This document shows, one piece after another, positions 1-10,030 of a stretch of DNA of 64,000 nucleotides (the first letter of the stretch is position 1; each line of letters begins with the position of its first letter). The position numbers and the translations under genes were made by a program. Source of the stretch: Mesorhizobium sp. AR07 (lineage in GTDB: Bacteria > Pseudomonadota > Alphaproteobacteria > Rhizobiales > Rhizobiaceae); assembly GCF_024746815.1 (NCBI RefSeq), contig NZ_CP080525.1, forward strand, positions 2,914,001 through 2,978,000. Reading direction: 5' to 3'. The notes beneath the pieces are model-generated. The model was not told the DNA's origin. It searched no databases and saw nothing but the letters and a program-made list of their open reading frames with translations.

Positions 1-28
1 CTGCAATGCGCTTGATGTCGGATGCCAT
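1..28 (-). CDS. Possible 5' end of a gene leaving the window
   Basis: On the minus strand an open frame begins with ATG at 28, preceded by an AGGA about six bases upstream, and runs off the left edge after nine codons (MASDIKRIA). An alternative in-frame ATG lies at 64 without a clear ribosome binding site. Too little is visible to name a product. Confidence 0.25.
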
Positions 29-156
29 GTCGTTCCTGCTCTCGTCGAAAAGAGCGGCGACCATAGGCGCAGACGTTCAGTCCGCCAACCGCCGCGTTTT
101 GATCGGCCTGGCGGGTCCACAGGAAAGCGTAAGCCAGTGTGGCGGCTTGAGGGGAA

Positions 157-1338
157 TCAGACGATGCGGCTCAGCGCCTCGAAAAAGGCGACGATCTCGA
201 CATCGAGCAGATCGTCGACCGGCTCCGGCTGCGACGCCATCTTGGCGATCACCACTTCGGTCCTGGGATCGACATAGAGCCACTGGCCGTGGATGCCGAT
301 GCCGCAATAGGCGCCGCTCGGCAGACCCGTCTGATACCATTTGTTGCGGTAGCGGCCCTTCGGGAACAGCGGCAGCATCGCGCCGCGCTGCCAGGCTTCA
401 GCACTGCCGCCGGTGGCAGTCGTATCGCGCACCCAGGCTTCGGACACGACGCGACGGCCATTGGCCGTGCCACCCTGTCGCATCATCTCACCGACACGCG
501 CCAAATCGCGCGGCGTTACCGACATCCCGCCGGCGGTGCGCGCCGTGCCTTCCATGTCGACACCGATCGAGGCTTCGCTGACGGCGCCGAGCGGCAGCCA
601 CAGTTTGTCGCGCATCAGGTCGGTGAAGCGCTGGCCGGAGGCGCGCTCGAGCAGGATGCCGAGCAGGTCGGAGTTGGGCGAACGATAGCGGAAGGTCTGG
701 CCATGCGGCTCGGCAAGCCGCTGCAGGGTCAGGATGAATTGGCGCAGGCTTTCCGTGCCACCGCCTGGGTTCCACAACGTGGCGCGGCGATAGCGGGCAA
801 AGGCGCTTTCCGGATCGAGATAGGCCTCCTCGAAATCGAGACTGACGCTCATGTCGAGCACATGCCGCACGCTGGCATCGACATAGGCCGAGCCGGCGGC
901 TTCCGATATGTATTGCGTTACCGGCGCTTCCGGATCGAACACCCCCTCGCCTTCCAATATGCCGGCGACGATGGCGGTCAGCGACTTGCTGATCGAAAAG
1001 ATGATGTGGCGGGCGCCGAAATCCATATGCGGCGCGAACCAGTCGCCGATGACCTTGCCGCCTTTCATCACCGTCAGCGCGTCGGTGCTTGAGCGTGCGA
1101 GAAAATCAGCCACGGTCTCCGGCGCGCCGGCGATCGTAATTTTGTCACTGAGCAGCCCGTTCATATCCCGGACCGGTGTCTCGACACCACCCGGCGAGGC
1201 CGCCACGCGCGCGGTCGGCACCAGTTCGCCGAGATTCTGGAACGACCAGCGGTTGAACGGGCTTTCGCGCCAGTTGGCGAGCAGCACCTGGTTGCGGCGG
1301 AAGCCGTATCGGGTCTCGAACGCGGTCTTGCCAGTCAT
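157..1338 (-). CDS. Serine hydrolase, beta-lactamase (class C) fold
   Basis: A 393-residue protein of the serine beta-lactamase/penicillin-binding-protein-like family, which usually acts as an esterase, amidase or peptidase on small substrates. The nucleophile motif SxxK is seen as SISK at residues 115-118, a Tyr-containing YRS motif lies near residue 218, and an HGQW segment near the C-terminus stands where the family has its K/H-T-G motif. No signal peptide is evident, so it is probably cytoplasmic. AAGGA lies about seven bases before the ATG. It is the last gene of a minus-strand run and is a paralogue of the gene just upstream (both share an N-terminal NRWxFQ motif). The substrate is unknown. 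Confidence 0.8.
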   Translation of the reverse strand: MTGKTAFETRYGFRRNQVLLANWRESPFNRWSFQNLGELVPTARVAASPGGVETPVRDMNGLLSDKITIAGAPETVADFLARSSTDALTVMKGGKVIGDWFAPHMDFGARHIIFSISKSLTAIVAGILEGEGVFDPEAPVTQYISEAAGSAYVDASVRHVLDMSVSLDFEEAYLDPESAFARYRRATLWNPGGGTESLRQFILTLQRLAEPHGQTFRYRSPNSDLLGILLERASGQRFTDLMRDKLWLPLGAVSEASIGVDMEGTARTAGGMSVTPRDLARVGEMMRQGGTANGRRVVSEAWVRDTTATGGSAEAWQRGAMLPLFPKGRYRNKWYQTGLPSGAYCGIGIHGQWLYVDPRTEVVIAKMASQPEPVDDLLDVEIVAFFEALSRIV

Positions 1339-1371
1339 GGCGTTTCCTTCCGGGTCGTTTCTTTTTGAGAT

Positions 1372-2568
1372 TCAGGCAAGCGCGGCGGCGATGGCGTGCA
1401 CCGCCTTCAGCGTCGCCACCGAGTAGGCGACATTGCCGAAATCCGGATAGGTCGAAAGCTTGACCACGACCGTTCGCGTATCCCAGTCGATATGGATCAT
1501 CTGTCCGAACACGCCCCGGCATATCAGCGCGCGCGAGCGTGGATTCTCGATCCAGAACTGGTTGCGGTAGCTGCCCTCGGGCAGGCTGGGGCTGAAGTCC
1601 GGCCCGTGCCTGCCGTTGCGCGTCGCCTCGATCCAGTCGGCCGGCACGACGCCGCCGCCATTGTCGAGGATCAGCTGGCCGAAGCGGCCATAGTCGCGCA
1701 GCGTCGCGTTGAAACCGCCATCGGCGACCGCATAGCCTGCGCTGTCGACGGTGAAACAGGCGCTTTCCTCGGCGCCGAGCTTTTGCCAGAGTTCTTCCGA
1801 AACCAGCTGCGGCAGACGTTTTCCGGTCACCCGCTCCATGATGAAGGCGAGTACGTCGGTCTCGATCGAACGATATTCGAAGGCAGCCCCATGCGGGCGG
1901 GTCGTCTCCTTCAAACCCAGGATCAGCTCGAACATGTGCGAGGGCCAGCGAAAGGCCGGATCGCTGCCCGGCGGCACCGGCTTCCAGCCGGTCGCGACAT
2001 CGACCTGGCCAATGTCGGAATAGCGGTCGGTATATTCTTCGGAGAAACGCACCCCGCTCGTCATGTCGAGCACCTGCTGGACGCTGGCGCCCAGCCAGCC
2101 GGTGACGCCGAGCTCCGGCAGATAGTCTGTCACCGGCTTGCCCGGATCGATCAGGCCGCGCCCGACCAATATGCCGAACACCGAGCCGGTCACCGACTTC
2201 GCCATCGATTGCGACAGGTGCAGCGACCGCTCGCCCATGCCGTTGAAATAGCGCTCATAGGCGACCTTGCCGCCCTTGAGCACCAGGAAGCCGTCCGTAT
2301 AGGTCTCGTCGAGCAGCCCGGCGAGCGTCGAAGGCCTGCCGTCGCTGGCCTCGACCGGCAACCCGTCGAGATCGACTTCCGCGCGTTCGAAACGGTGGCG
2401 ATGGCCGTTGCCGCGCCAGACTTCGGCGGTCGGCAGGAACTCTCTGATATGCTGGAATGCCCAACGGTTCCAGGGCGGCCGGTCCCAGTCGAGCTTGGGC
2501 AGCACCATGGCTGGCGGCGAGCCCTGCATGATCGTCGGCCGCGGATCGGAATTGCGATAGGACGTCAT
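1372..2568 (-). CDS. Serine hydrolase, beta-lactamase (class C) fold, second copy
   Basis: A 398-residue protein paralogous to its downstream neighbour. SxxK is seen as SMAK at residues 121-124 and a YRS motif follows in the C-terminal half. The frame is open further upstream to 2772, but that would overlap the amidase gene. The ATG at 2568 has GGAG about nine bases before it and is preferred; an ATG at 2598 is possible. Only about 30 bases separate it from the next gene, so the tandem pair is probably co-transcribed with the amidase. Function inferred from the family: hydrolysis of an ester, lactam or amide. Confidence 0.8.
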   Translation of the reverse strand: MTSYRNSDPRPTIMQGSPPAMVLPKLDWDRPPWNRWAFQHIREFLPTAEVWRGNGHRHRFERAEVDLDGLPVEASDGRPSTLAGLLDETYTDGFLVLKGGKVAYERYFNGMGERSLHLSQSMAKSVTGSVFGILVGRGLIDPGKPVTDYLPELGVTGWLGASVQQVLDMTSGVRFSEEYTDRYSDIGQVDVATGWKPVPPGSDPAFRWPSHMFELILGLKETTRPHGAAFEYRSIETDVLAFIMERVTGKRLPQLVSEELWQKLGAEESACFTVDSAGYAVADGGFNATLRDYGRFGQLILDNGGGVVPADWIEATRNGRHGPDFSPSLPEGSYRNQFWIENPRSRALICRGVFGQMIHIDWDTRTVVVKLSTYPDFGNVAYSVATLKAVHAIAAALA

Positions 2569-2632
2569 TGTATGCTGCTCCAGGGTAACTCTCGCCATGT
2601 CCCGGCTGAGCCCGGCACGGCCGCGCAGCCCC

Positions 2633-4060
2633 TTACAGTTTCGGCCGGCTGGCCTTTTCTCCGTACCAGCCACCCAGTGCTTTTTCATAGGCCATGCCGG
2701 CGCGGAACACGTCCTCGTCGCAATAGGTGCGGCCGATGATCTGGATGCCGGTCGGCACACCGTTCTTCGCATGGCCGGACGGCACCGACAGCACCGGGCA
2801 GCGGCTCATCGTGTTGAACGGCGTCGTCATCACCCAGCCGAGCGCGGGATTGACCAGCTTGCCGTTGATCCTGACCTCGTCCTTCGTCTGGTCGAAATCG
2901 GCCGGCACCGACGGCAGCGCCGTCGTCGGGCAGATCAGCACGTCGTATTTCTCGAGCAGCGGCCCAAGCGTCGTGTACATGCGGCCGGCCACCTCCAGGC
3001 TGCCGACGAAGTCGGTCGCCTTCGAACTGGCGCCGTCCTCGGCGAACTTGCGGGCATAGCTGGTCATCTCATCGGCATGATTGGGCAACAGCTTCGACAG
3101 GAACGCCCCGAACAGGTGATGCAGATAGGCGAGCCCGGCCTCCAGCACCTCCGGTCCCCAGCCAAGATCGACCTCCTCGACCTGCGCCCCCAGAGAGCGG
3201 AACACGTCCAGCGCCTTCTTGGTGTTCTTGACGACTTCGGGATCGACCTCGAAGCCGCCGAGGTCCATCGAATAACCGATCTTCCAGCCCTTGATCGGCT
3301 TGAACTTGGTCGGCAGCGTCAGCTTCGGCCGCAGCGAGGCGATGTCGAGCGGGCTCGGCCCGGTCATCACGTTCTGCAGCAGGATCGCATCCTCGACCGT
3401 GCGCGCCAGCGGCCCGGTGTGGCAATAGAAATCGAGGTTGAAGGGCGGGTCGTCGGGATTGCGGCCATAGGGCGGCTTGTAGCCGACGACACCGCAGGTC
3501 GAGGCCGGGATGCGGATCGAGCCGCCAATGTCGGAGCCGGTGGCGATCGACGAGGTGCCGGAGGCAAGCGAGGCGCCGGAGCCGCCCGACGAACCGCCGG
3601 GCGTGAACTTGGGATTCCATGGGTTGCGGGTAACGCCCCACAGCCGCGACCAAGTGTAGGCCGCGCAGGAAAACTCCGGCGTCGCCGTGCGCGCATGGAC
3701 GATGCCGCCAGCCTTGATGATGCGCTCGTTCATGGTCGAGGTGATGTCGGCGACGAAGTCCTTCATGATCAGCGAGCCGCCGGTGGTCGGCTTGCCCTTG
3801 ATATAGCTTTCGTCCTTGATGCCGACAGGCAGGCCTTCGAGCGACCCTGTCGTCTTGCCCTTGGCGTATTTCGCCTCGGCCTTTTTCGCCAGCGCCATCG
3901 CCTCGTCATAATGCGTGTTGGTGAAGGCGTTGATCTTGTCCTTCGTCGCCTCGGCGCGGCTGATGACCGCTTCCATCAACTCGACGGGCGAGAGCTTTTT
4001 CGCCTTGAAGCGCTTCAGCGCTTCGCTGGCCGGCATGTAGCAAAGGTCGAGATCGGTCAT
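2633..4060 (-). CDS. Amidase (amidase signature family)
   Basis: A 475-residue enzyme of the amidase-signature family, which hydrolyses carboxylic amides to the acid and ammonia with a Ser-cisSer-Lys triad. All three residues are visible: Lys82 in GLPVGIKD, Ser157 in the GGSSGGS loop (155-161), and the nucleophile Ser181 in GSDIGGSIR. Length is normal for the family and no signal peptide is seen. It lies between the importer binding-protein gene and two serine hydrolases on the same strand, which suggests that it acts on the imported compound or a product of it. It could also be annotated as a GatA-like protein, but no gatB or gatC is nearby. Confidence 0.9.
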   Translation of the reverse strand: MTDLDLCYMPASEALKRFKAKKLSPVELMEAVISRAEATKDKINAFTNTHYDEAMALAKKAEAKYAKGKTTGSLEGLPVGIKDESYIKGKPTTGGSLIMKDFVADITSTMNERIIKAGGIVHARTATPEFSCAAYTWSRLWGVTRNPWNPKFTPGGSSGGSGASLASGTSSIATGSDIGGSIRIPASTCGVVGYKPPYGRNPDDPPFNLDFYCHTGPLARTVEDAILLQNVMTGPSPLDIASLRPKLTLPTKFKPIKGWKIGYSMDLGGFEVDPEVVKNTKKALDVFRSLGAQVEEVDLGWGPEVLEAGLAYLHHLFGAFLSKLLPNHADEMTSYARKFAEDGASSKATDFVGSLEVAGRMYTTLGPLLEKYDVLICPTTALPSVPADFDQTKDEVRINGKLVNPALGWVMTTPFNTMSRCPVLSVPSGHAKNGVPTGIQIIGRTYCDEDVFRAGMAYEKALGGWYGEKASRPKL

Positions 4061-4135
4061 TTCAGGCGTGCCTCCGGATGCGTCGGTTTTGGCCGGACGT
4101 CGTTTATGTCGGGTCGTGTCTAAAACCAGAATGGG

Positions 4136-4167
4136 AAGAACCCGGCGGCATTCGCCGCCGGGTTCTT
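4136..4167 (-). terminator. Strong hairpin after the binding-protein gene
   Basis: A perfect 14-bp inverted repeat with a four-base loop (arms 4136-4149 and 4154-4167) begins 15 bases after the stop codon of the binding-protein gene, reading leftwards. On the minus strand it is followed by a T-rich stretch. It may end most transcripts, or stabilise the 3' end of the binding-protein message while letting some transcription reach the amidase. Confidence 0.7.
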
Positions 4168-4181
4168 GGGATCCCCCGCGG

Positions 4182-5216
4182 CTACTTCTGCAGCTCGGTC
4201 CAGATCTTGGTGTACATGGCCTGGACGTCGGGCGGGCAGCTCAGCATGAACTTGCCCTTGCTGGCGAACTCGGCAGGAATGTTGATCTGCGGCGCATCCT
4301 TCATGTCGGCCGGCATGAATGCTTCCGAACCCTTGATGCCATTGGCATAGCGCGCGAACGCCGAGATCAGCGCCGCGTTCTCGGGATCCATGATGAAGTT
4401 CTGGAACAGCTTGGCGTTGTCGACGTTCTTGGCGTCCTTCAGCACCGCCACATTGTCCATCCAGATCGGGAAGCCTTCCTTCGGATAGCCATAAACGATT
4501 TTCGGATCCTGCAGGTGAGCGCGGAAGGACGCGCCGTTCCAGTCGACACCGGCCGCGAAGTCGCCCTTGGTGAACTTCTCGATCGAACCGTAGTCCATCG
4601 AAATCCACTTCGGCTTGGCCGCCATCAGTGCGTCGCGCACCTTCTTCAGCACTTCCTTGTCGCCGGTGCAGGGCTCGCCGCCTTCATAGGCGATGGCAAG
4701 ATGCATGACGTCGGCCATTTCGGGCACGACATTGACCTTGCCAGCCAGTTCCGGCGGCGGATCCATGAAGATCGCCGAGGTGTTGACGTCGCCCTTGTAG
4801 ACTGAGGTGTTGACTGTGACGCCCGTCGTGCCCCACTGCCACGGAACCGTGTATTTGCGGCCCTTATCGAACGGAACATCGACCCATTTCGGATCCATGT
4901 TCTTGAAGTTTTCCATCTTGTTGGGATCGGTCTCCAGCAGCAAGCCTTCCTGGATCCAGATCGGCACGAAGCTGGCCGAGGGCACCACGATGTCGAAGCC
5001 GCTGCCCCCCTGGCGGATCTTGGCTAGCGCGGTGTCGTTGGAATCATAGTCGGTCAGCGTTACCTTGACCTTGTACTTTTCCTCGAACTTCTTGATCAGG
5101 TCCGGGTTGGTGTAGTTGCCCCAATTGTAGATGTTGAGTTCGCCGTCGGCTCGCGCAATACCGGCCGAAGCCAGTAACGCGGCGCCGATCGCCGTCGCGG
5201 TCAGTTTCCAGTTCAT
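4182..5216 (-). CDS. ABC transporter periplasmic binding protein, spermidine/putrescine (PotD/PotF) type
   Basis: A 344-residue exported solute-binding protein. The N-terminus has a typical Sec signal peptide ending near ARA-DG (about residue 23). The mature part begins [10 protein letters not shown], the usual start of PotD/PotF-like proteins. It would deliver a polyamine or similar cationic/amide compound to the two permeases and ATPase encoded just upstream. AGGAG precedes the ATG. The true ligand cannot be read from the sequence, since this family in rhizobia also takes up opines, amino acids and other amines. A strong hairpin follows the gene. Confidence 0.88.
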   Translation of the reverse strand: MNWKLTATAIGAALLASAGIARADGELNIYNWGNYTNPDLIKKFEEKYKVKVTLTDYDSNDTALAKIRQGGSGFDIVVPSASFVPIWIQEGLLLETDPNKMENFKNMDPKWVDVPFDKGRKYTVPWQWGTTGVTVNTSVYKGDVNTSAIFMDPPPELAGKVNVVPEMADVMHLAIAYEGGEPCTGDKEVLKKVRDALMAAKPKWISMDYGSIEKFTKGDFAAGVDWNGASFRAHLQDPKIVYGYPKEGFPIWMDNVAVLKDAKNVDNAKLFQNFIMDPENAALISAFARYANGIKGSEAFMPADMKDAPQINIPAEFASKGKFMLSCPPDVQAMYTKIWTELQK

Positions 5217-5238
5217 TGCTTCTCTCCTGTCGTTTTTG

Positions 5239-6045
5239 TCATTCCTGATCCTTTTTCCTGCTGACGAAAAAGAAGACGGTGACGATCAAGATCGAGATCA
5301 GCAGGAACACCGTCGAAATCGCATTGATCTCCGGCGTCACGACGCGCCGGAGCTGGCCGAGCATGTAGGTGGGCAACGTGTCCTGGCCGCCCGACTTGAC
5401 GAATTCGGTGATGACGACGTCATCCAGCGAAATGACGAAGGCGAGCATCAGGCCGGCAAGGATGCCGGGCCACAGCAGCGGGAAGGTCACGCGCCGAAAA
5501 GCCTTCCAAGGCGTCGCGTAGAGGTCGGCCGCCGCGATTTCCAGCGACAGGTCCATGTTCTCCAGCCTTGCCCGGATCGGCAGATAGGCGAACGGAATGC
5601 AGAACGCCGTGTGCGCCGCGATCAGGTAGCCAAGGCCGGAATAGCCGGTCCAGATCTTGATGCGCGAGAAGAAGATCAGCAGTGCCACCGCGGTGACGAT
5701 CTCCGGCACCATCAGCGGCTGGTTGATGAAGGCATATTTGAAGCCGAGACCGGGATAGCGTTTGGTGCGTGTCGTGGCGAGTGCCGCCATGGTGGCGACG
5801 ATGGTGGAAATGATCGCCGCGACCGAGCCGATCTGCAGCGAGCGGATCGAGGCGTCGACGACCTGATCGTTGTTCCAGGCCTGGTAGAACCAGCGCAGCG
5901 ACACGCCCTCCCAGATAGCGATCGAATTGCCGGCGTTGAAGGCATAGACGACAAGTGTCGCGATCGGCAGATAGAGCGCGAAGAAGCAGATCATCGCGAC
6001 GGTGGTGAAGCCGGTCTGCTGGCGGACGTCGAAGCGGCTAGCCAT
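5239..6045 (-). CDS. ABC transporter permease, PotC/PotI type
   Basis: An inner-membrane permease of about 268 residues with six hydrophobic segments. Its EAA-loop-like stretch ([18 protein letters not shown]) contacts the ATPase. The frame is open to an ATG at 6078, but the MASRFDV start at 6045 overlaps the previous gene by only a few bases and is preferred. Together with the neighbouring permease it would form the channel of a type I importer of the polyamine family. Confidence 0.88.
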   Translation of the reverse strand: MASRFDVRQQTGFTTVAMICFFALYLPIATLVVYAFNAGNSIAIWEGVSLRWFYQAWNNDQVVDASIRSLQIGSVAAIISTIVATMAALATTRTKRYPGLGFKYAFINQPLMVPEIVTAVALLIFFSRIKIWTGYSGLGYLIAAHTAFCIPFAYLPIRARLENMDLSLEIAAADLYATPWKAFRRVTFPLLWPGILAGLMLAFVISLDDVVITEFVKSGGQDTLPTYMLGQLRRVVTPEINAISTVFLLISILIVTVFFFVSRKKDQE

Positions 6046-6958
6046 GCGAGCCTCCCTGGCGTCCGGCGGAACGGACATAGAACAGCAGCGCCACCATGAC
6101 GATCACCATCAGCGTGATCGACAGTGCCGAGCCAAGCGGCCAGTTGCGCCCCTGTCCGAACTGCAGTTCGATCAGATTGCCGAGCATCAGGTTCTTCGCG
6201 CCGCCAAGCACGCGCGGCGTCACATAGGCACCAAGCGCCGGGATGAAGACCAGGATCGAGCCGGCGATGATGCCGGGCTTGACCAGCGGGATGATGATGC
6301 GCCTCAGCACCTGGAAGCGGCCGGCATAAAGATCGTAACCCGCCTCGACCAGCCGGAAGTCGATCTTCTCCATGCTGGCATAGAGCGGCAGCACCATCAG
6401 CGGCAGATAGACATAGGTCATGCCCAGCATCAGCGCGAAATCGGTGAACATCATCTGGATCGGCGCATTGATGATGCCGAGCTTGATCAGCAGTGTGTTG
6501 ACGATGCCCTCGTTGCGGATCACCTCCTGGATGGCGAAGGTGCGGATAAGCAGATTTGTCCAGAACGGAATGGTGATCAGGAACAGCCAGATGTCGCGCT
6601 TTCGCTCCGGCCGCGTGGCGATGAAATAGGCGGTCGGGAAGCCGAAGATCAGTGTGAAGATCGTCGTGAAGAACGACAGCTTGGCCGAGCGCCAGAAGAT
6701 CGACAGATTGGCATCGGCGAAGGACAGCGTATCGTCGAACATATCACGCTGCAGCAGCACCGATACCCAGCCGTCGGTGGAGAACTTCCACACCACGTCG
6801 CCATAGGGCGCGGGCGTCAGGAAGGAGTAGAGCACGACGATCAGCAACGGGCCGGTCGCCGCGAGCAGGATGATGATCAGGGCCGGCGCCGACAGCAGCC
6901 AGCGTGAGCGGATATCGCGCCGCTCCGCTTCCCGGGAGACTTCCTGAGCGGTTGCCAT
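6038..6958 (-). CDS. ABC transporter permease, PotB/PotH type
   Basis: A 306-residue inner-membrane permease with a hydrophilic N-terminal tail and six predicted membrane segments. The EAA-like loop (EAGYDLYAGRFQVLRRIIIP) is the ATPase contact. Its start codon shares one base with the stop codon of the ATPase gene (TGATG), showing translational coupling. It is the first of the two channel subunits in the transporter operon. Confidence 0.9.
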   Translation of the reverse strand: MATAQEVSREAERRDIRSRWLLSAPALIIILLAATGPLLIVVLYSFLTPAPYGDVVWKFSTDGWVSVLLQRDMFDDTLSFADANLSIFWRSAKLSFFTTIFTLIFGFPTAYFIATRPERKRDIWLFLITIPFWTNLLIRTFAIQEVIRNEGIVNTLLIKLGIINAPIQMMFTDFALMLGMTYVYLPLMVLPLYASMEKIDFRLVEAGYDLYAGRFQVLRRIIIPLVKPGIIAGSILVFIPALGAYVTPRVLGGAKNLMLGNLIELQFGQGRNWPLGSALSITLMVIVMVALLFYVRSAGRQGGSHG

Positions 6959-8052
6959 CAGTCCCTCAACACCTGCGCAGCGTCGTTGCCGATGGCGATG
7001 CCGACCTTGTCTCCCTGGTCGAATCCGCAGCCGGCGCTGCGGCTGTTCTGCTGACGAACGGTGAAAGCCTCGCCGCTGTCCAGGCGCACCTGGATATGCG
7101 TGTCGGTGCCGAAATAGACGATGTTCTCCACCACCCCGGCAAGGTCGCCCTTGGCGGTGGTCAGCTTGGCGTGTTCGGGCCGCACCACCACCGTGGCATT
7201 GTCCTTGGGCTGGAACCCTTCGGCCACCGTGGCATCGATCGTCGCCCCGGATTTGAGCGTCGCGCGCGCCTTGCCGTTGCTGACGCCGGAGATGGCCGCG
7301 GTCAGGAAATTGGTCTCGCCGATGAAGTCGGCGACGAAGCGTTCCGCCGGCTTGTCATAGATGTCCCAGGGAGAACCGACCTGCAGGATCTTGCCCGACG
7401 ACATCACCGCGATGCGGTCCGACATGGTCAGCGCTTCTTCCTGATCGTGAGTGACGAAGATGAAGGTGATGCCGGTCTCGTGCTGCAGCCGCTTCAGCTC
7501 GATCTGCATCTCCTTGCGCAGCTTGTAGTCGAGCGCGGAGAGCGGCTCGTCGAGCAGCAGCACCTTGGGCTGCGGCGCCAACGCCCTGGCCAGCGCCACG
7601 CGCTGCTGCTGGCCGCCGGAGATCTGGCTGGTGCGGCGCGCGCTGAGCGCCTCCATCTTGACCAGCTTCAGCATCTCGGCGACGCGTGCCTTGATCTCGG
7701 CCTTCGGCTTGCCCAGCATTTCCAGGCCAAAGCCGATGTTCTCGGCCACCGTCATGTGCGGGAACAGCGCATAGGACTGGAAGACGGTGTTGACCGGCCG
7801 CTTGAACGGCGGCAGTGGCGCGATGTCCTGGCCGTAGAGCAATATCTCGCCGGCGCTCGGAAAGTCGAAGCCGGCAATCAGCCGCAGCAACGTCGTCTTT
7901 CCGCAGCCGGAAGGGCCGAGCAGCGTGAAAAACTCGTTCTCGCGGATGGATACCGAGACCGTGTCGAGGGCAGCGACCCGACCCTCACCTGATCCGAAAA
8001 TTTTGCTTACCTTGACAACTTCAATCGCATTCCGATCCGGTTTGTCCGGCAC
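6958..8052 (-). CDS. ABC transporter ATP-binding protein, PotA/PotG type
   Basis: A 364-residue ATPase that powers the Pot-type importer. It has the Walker A motif GPSGCGKTT near residue 48, the signature ISGGQQQR (Ile in place of the usual Leu), Walker B VLLLDEP, and the switch histidine in VTHDQEEA. The C-terminal third is a TOBE domain ([10 protein letters not shown]), as in PotA. It is the first gene of the four-gene transporter set and is coupled to the permease by a one-base overlap. It may share a transcript with the amidohydrolase gene upstream, although 141 bases lie between them. Confidence 0.92.
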   Translation of the reverse strand: MPDKPDRNAIEVVKVSKIFGSGEGRVAALDTVSVSIRENEFFTLLGPSGCGKTTLLRLIAGFDFPSAGEILLYGQDIAPLPPFKRPVNTVFQSYALFPHMTVAENIGFGLEMLGKPKAEIKARVAEMLKLVKMEALSARRTSQISGGQQQRVALARALAPQPKVLLLDEPLSALDYKLRKEMQIELKRLQHETGITFIFVTHDQEEALTMSDRIAVMSSGKILQVGSPWDIYDKPAERFVADFIGETNFLTAAISGVSNGKARATLKSGATIDATVAEGFQPKDNATVVVRPEHAKLTTAKGDLAGVVENIVYFGTDTHIQVRLDSGEAFTVRQQNSRSAGCGFDQGDKVGIAIGNDAAQVLRD

Positions 8053-8193
8053 GATTACGCCTCACTGTTGACCCCGCTCTTGCCGGCGGAGTTTTCCCCT
8101 GTTCGATGTGAACACAAGGCCGGTATGTTGGCAAGCCCGGCACTGAATCACAGTTCAGTTAGCAGCTCAGGGCTAGCAAGCCCCATGCCATCG

Positions 8194-9861
8194 TCATGCC
8201 TGATAGGTGACCTTGCCGCCGCAGATCGTCGTCAGCGGCCGCACCATGTGCAGGTCGACCGGCGCCGTCTTCTCGATATCGGCCGACAAAACCACCAGAT
8301 CGGCCAGATAGCCCGGCTTCAGGCGGCCTTTGCGGTGCTCCATGAATTCCGCATAGGCGCCTTCAACCGTGTAGCCAGCGAGCGACTCGTGCAGCGAGAA
8401 GCTCTGGTCGGGGTCGCCGTCTGCCCAAGGTTTGCGCAGCACTGCCGCCTGAATGCCCAGGATCGGGTCGATCGGCGACACCGGCCAGTCCGACGCGAAC
8501 ACGACATGCGCGCCGGCATTCTTCAAGGTCCGCCACGCATAGCTCAGCGGCCAGCGGCTGGCGCCGATGCGCGACACCGTCGGCTCCAGCGGCAGGCCCA
8601 TCGTGCCCGGCGGATGCGGCGGCTGCATCGAGGCGATGACGCCGAGTTCGGCAAAGCGCGGCACATCGGCGGCGGTGGTCACTTCGATATGCTCGACGCG
8701 ATGCCGGCTGTCGCGCTTGCCATTGGCCTTCTGCGCCGCCTCGTAGCCGTCGAGCACGGCGCGCACGGCGCCGTCGCCGATCGAATGCACGGCGATCTGC
8801 AACCCGCGTTTGTCGATGGCAACGGCCAGATCGATGAACTGCCGCGGTGTGAACAACGGCTCGCCGACCCAGTCGGGCCGATCCGCATAGGGCTCGATCA
8901 TCACCGCCGTCCAGGAATCGAGCACGCCGTCGTAGAACACCTTGACCATTCCCGACGAGAGCCACTCGCCCTGGTAGCGTTCGGCCATGTCAGACGCCTT
9001 GTCGAGCGCCTCGTGCGTCATGAAGTTCTTGTAGTGGAACGGCACCTGCACCCGGCACAGCAGCCCACCCTCGGCCTCGATCTCGGACAACAGCTCGAGC
9101 TGGTGCAGATTGCCGTCCATGTTCTGGATCGAGGTGATGCCGTGCCTGGCGCACCATTCCAGCCCGCGGCGCATGATCTCCCGGTCGGAAGCCTGCTCTG
9201 CCGCCGTCGGCTTAGGGTTGGGCTCGCCGCCGGTCGACAGTCCCAGCCGCACGCGGCTCTCGCCAGCCAGGTCGATCAGCGGTCCGAAGGCCTCGCCTTC
9301 GCGCAATTCGCCGCTGGCCAGGCCATCATCGCCCATGACGATCTCGTTGCCCGGGCCAAGCTCTTTGCCTTTAAGCAGGCCGGCCAGCTCCAGCGCCTTG
9401 GTGTTCGCCCACATCGTGTGATGGTCAGGTGCTGCCATGACGAAAGGCCGGTCCGGCAGGATACGGTCGAGATGATGGCGGGTGACCCGCTCGCTCGCCG
9501 ACAAGATTGTGTAGTCGGCGCCCTGCGCCTGCAGGACGGCCTGGTGCGTCCGACTTGCGGCATAATGGCGCACGGCTTGCGAAAGCGCGTCAAAACCATG
9601 CACGCCCATCAATTGCAGATGATCGAGCTCCGCCGCGCCCGCGAAAAGATGCATGTGCGCTTCGATGAAGCCGGGCACGACCGAGCCGCCGCCGGCGTCG
9701 ATGACGCGTGTGCCGGGGCCTTTGAGACCGAGCACGGTGGCGCGATCTGCGATCGCAATGATTTCATTGCCCTTGATGGCTATGGCCGAAGCGCGGGGAG
9801 TATCGGGATCCATCGTCAAAATACTGGCGTTCTCGACGATCAGATCGGCCGTTAGCGGCAT
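8194..9861 (-). CDS. Amidohydrolase, YtcJ-like (amidohydrolase family 3)
   Basis: A 555-residue metal-dependent amidohydrolase. The N-terminal metal motif FIEAHMHL, further histidines in AVHSIGDGA and RHRVEHIE, and a late Asp in FASDWPVSP fit the TIM-barrel amidohydrolase superfamily, subgroup YtcJ. Such enzymes hydrolyse C-N bonds of varied amides and cyclic compounds. No signal peptide is seen. GGGAG lies six bases before the ATG. Its position ahead of an importer and an amidase suggests a shared nitrogen-compound pathway; the substrate is not known. Confidence 0.87.
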   Translation of the reverse strand: MPLTADLIVENASILTMDPDTPRASAIAIKGNEIIAIADRATVLGLKGPGTRVIDAGGGSVVPGFIEAHMHLFAGAAELDHLQLMGVHGFDALSQAVRHYAASRTHQAVLQAQGADYTILSASERVTRHHLDRILPDRPFVMAAPDHHTMWANTKALELAGLLKGKELGPGNEIVMGDDGLASGELREGEAFGPLIDLAGESRVRLGLSTGGEPNPKPTAAEQASDREIMRRGLEWCARHGITSIQNMDGNLHQLELLSEIEAEGGLLCRVQVPFHYKNFMTHEALDKASDMAERYQGEWLSSGMVKVFYDGVLDSWTAVMIEPYADRPDWVGEPLFTPRQFIDLAVAIDKRGLQIAVHSIGDGAVRAVLDGYEAAQKANGKRDSRHRVEHIEVTTAADVPRFAELGVIASMQPPHPPGTMGLPLEPTVSRIGASRWPLSYAWRTLKNAGAHVVFASDWPVSPIDPILGIQAAVLRKPWADGDPDQSFSLHESLAGYTVEGAYAEFMEHRKGRLKPGYLADLVVLSADIEKTAPVDLHMVRPLTTICGGKVTYQA

Positions 9862-10030
9862 AATTTTCTCCCGTTTGAACTTAGGCTAGCAGAGTATTGG
9901 CGTCTGGCAAGCCGTCCGGTGGCGGTTCACGGCAACACTCTGGAATGCCCCTTGGCGGCGTTGAAACTCTCTGTCACAAAGCAGTCTGCCAACCCTATCC
10001 GAACAAATTGAACAGCGAGCCGGCGCCAAG

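Noticed and set aside
8143..8158. Short inverted repeat CTGAA/TTCAG before the ABC ATPase gene
   Set aside because: Only five base pairs; too weak to call as an operator.
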